Source: Calamus simplicifolius (lineage: Eukaryota; Streptophyta; Magnoliopsida; Arecales; Arecaceae). From it: a stretch of DNA of 64,000 nt. Numbering within the stretch: the first letter of the stretch is position 1; every line of letters begins with the position of its first letter. The DNA lies in the NCBI GenBank assembly GCA_900491605.1, contig UESW01004011.1, positions 1,303,118 through 1,367,117 on the forward strand. The letters run 5' to 3'. A program made the translations under genes and the position numbers. The notes under the pieces are model-generated. The model made no database searches. It was not told the origin of the DNA and saw nothing but the letters and a program-made list of their open reading frames with translations. Positions 62,770 through 64,000 of this stretch are shown here, one piece after another.

Positions 62770-64000
62770 CAGGAGTATCTTGTGGCCAAAAGATCAAAGC
62801 GAAAGTGGTATCTCGATAGTGGTTGCTCAAGACACATGATGGATGACAAGGATCAATTCATCACCCTTGAAAGCAAAAAGGAGGAGTTGTTACGTTTGGT
62901 GACAATGGCAAAGGCCAGATCATGGGGTTTGGTAAAATTCAAATAACTCCCTCCACATTTATTAAAATATCCTATATGTTAATGGTTTGAAGCATAATCT
63001 AATTAGTATTAGCCAATTGTGTGATAAAGGTTTCAAAGTATCATTTGAAGCTTCTATTTGCACTGTTTCTAATCCCATTGATAATAGCATTATATTTACT
63101 GGAAATAGAAATGGCAATGTATACTTGATTGATTTAGACAATTTGTCTACTGGTAATCATTGCTTAGTTGCTAATAATGCTAATATAAATGAGATTGGAT
63201 GGTTTTGGCATCGTAGATTAGGTCATGCAAGCACACACCTAATTTCAAAATTAATTAGAATGGATTTAGTAAAAGGTCTTCCACAACTAGATTTTGAAAA
63301 TAACAAAATTTGTGATGCATGTCAATTTGGAAAGCAAACTAGAAACTCTTTCAAAACTAAAAATATTGTTTCCACTTCTAGGCCACTTGAACTACTTCAC
63401 ATGGATCTTTTCGGACCTACTAGAACCACTAGTCTAGGAGGAAAGAAATATGGTCTTGTGATTGTAGATGATTATTCTAGATACACTTGGGTATTTTTTA
63501 GCTCATAAAGATGAGACTTTCCATATTTTGAAATTCTTCAAGAATGTCACAAATGAGAAAAAAACACCATAGTGTCTCTTAGAAGTGATCATGGCACTGA
63601 ATTTGAAAATCATTATTTGAAAACTTTTGCATTAAAAATGCATCCATCATAATTTTTTCAGCACCTAGAACACCACAACAAAATGGAGTTGTAGAAAGAA
63701 AAAATAGGACTTTAGAAGAAATGGCCCGTACCATGCTATGTGAAAGTAACTACCAAAGTACTTTTGGGCGGAAGCTATAAACACGCATGTTACATTCTTA
63801 ATAGAGCTTTAATTAGGCCAATCCTTAAGAAAACTCCTTATGAACTATGGAACAATAGAAAACCAAACATAAGTTATTTTCATGCATTTGGTTGTAAATG
63901 TTTCATTCATAATAATGGTAAAGATAATCTAGGAAAATTTGATGCAAAATCAGATGAAGGCATATTCTTAGGATATTCAACATCTAGTAAAGCCTATAGA
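62770..64000 (+). pseudogene. SIRE/Opie-like protease and integrase (partial)
   Basis: WYLDSGCSRHMMDDKDQF at about 62800 is the protease site (DSG). 62987-63508: KHNLISISQLCDKGFKVSFE, WFWHRRLGHASTHLISKL, CDACQFGKQTRNSF, then LLHMDLFGPTRTTSLGGKKY and DDYSRYTWVFF, the integrase. It continues through a frameshift at about 63500 (LRSDHGTEFEN block near 63580 in altered form) to FDAKSDEGIFLGYSTSS at the window end. Cut by the window. Confidence 0.87.

Larger units (their letters stand above)
59579..64000 (+). mobile_element. SIRE/Opie-like copia element, runs off the window
   Basis: LTR from TGTTGACCCAATT (59579) to about 61070, primer site TGGTATCAGAGC (61073-61084), gag, a coiled-coil region, protease and integrase up to the window end. 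The likely left target duplication is GTGTT (59574-59578). LTR start, gag, and integrase end (LGYSTSSKAYR) resemble the SIRE/Opie group. Several stops and frameshifts. Confidence 0.85.

Overview
This is nuclear DNA of a flowering plant. It holds one intact host gene, a phytochelatin synthase (PCS) gene of eight exons on the minus strand from 44099 down to 23523. Almost everything else is nested LTR retrotransposons. The plant lineage is not settled by the sequence; long, GC-rich Ty3 elements around a compact gene would suit a monocot, but that is only inference.

Layout. 1-7519: a large non-autonomous element (element A, minus strand) with 2.3 and 1.9 kb LTRs full of minisatellites and almost no coding. 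7520-9709: GC-rich repeats. 9710-14840: the 5' half of a Tekay-type chromovirus (LTR, primer site, gag, start of protease) joined directly to the 3' end of a Ty1/copia element. 15608-23127: a second, complete but non-autonomous Tekay-type element with perfect 5-bp target duplications (ATTAT). Each of its LTRs carries a fragment of the host gene for the AP-1 adaptor mu subunit. 23523-44099: the PCS gene, whose intron 3 contains a full Tat-lineage Ty3/gypsy element (27236-38406, target duplication CCACC) in the same orientation as the gene. 44640-46020: an odd repeat block upstream of PCS. 46413 to the window end: three elements nested in one another. A chromodomain gypsy element (minus) is cut at 53642 by a copia element (plus), which is cut at 59578 by a SIRE/Opie-like copia element (plus) that runs off the window.

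The PCS gene appears functional: all introns have usable splice sites (one is GC-AG), the frame is open for 500 residues, and the catalytic Cys56-His162-Asp180 triad is present. The retroelements are mostly decayed. Element A and the Tat element share LTR-end, primer-site and polypurine features, so A looks like a non-autonomous relative of Tat-type elements. The two Tekay-type LTRs are related, and both carry tandem small hairpins whose stems covary.

The most notable observations are the captured AP-1 mu fragment inside an LTR, the covarying hairpin arrays, the antisense spliced gene of the Tat element, and the expansion of a 15-bp repeat (about 45 versus 9 copies) between LTRs of one element.
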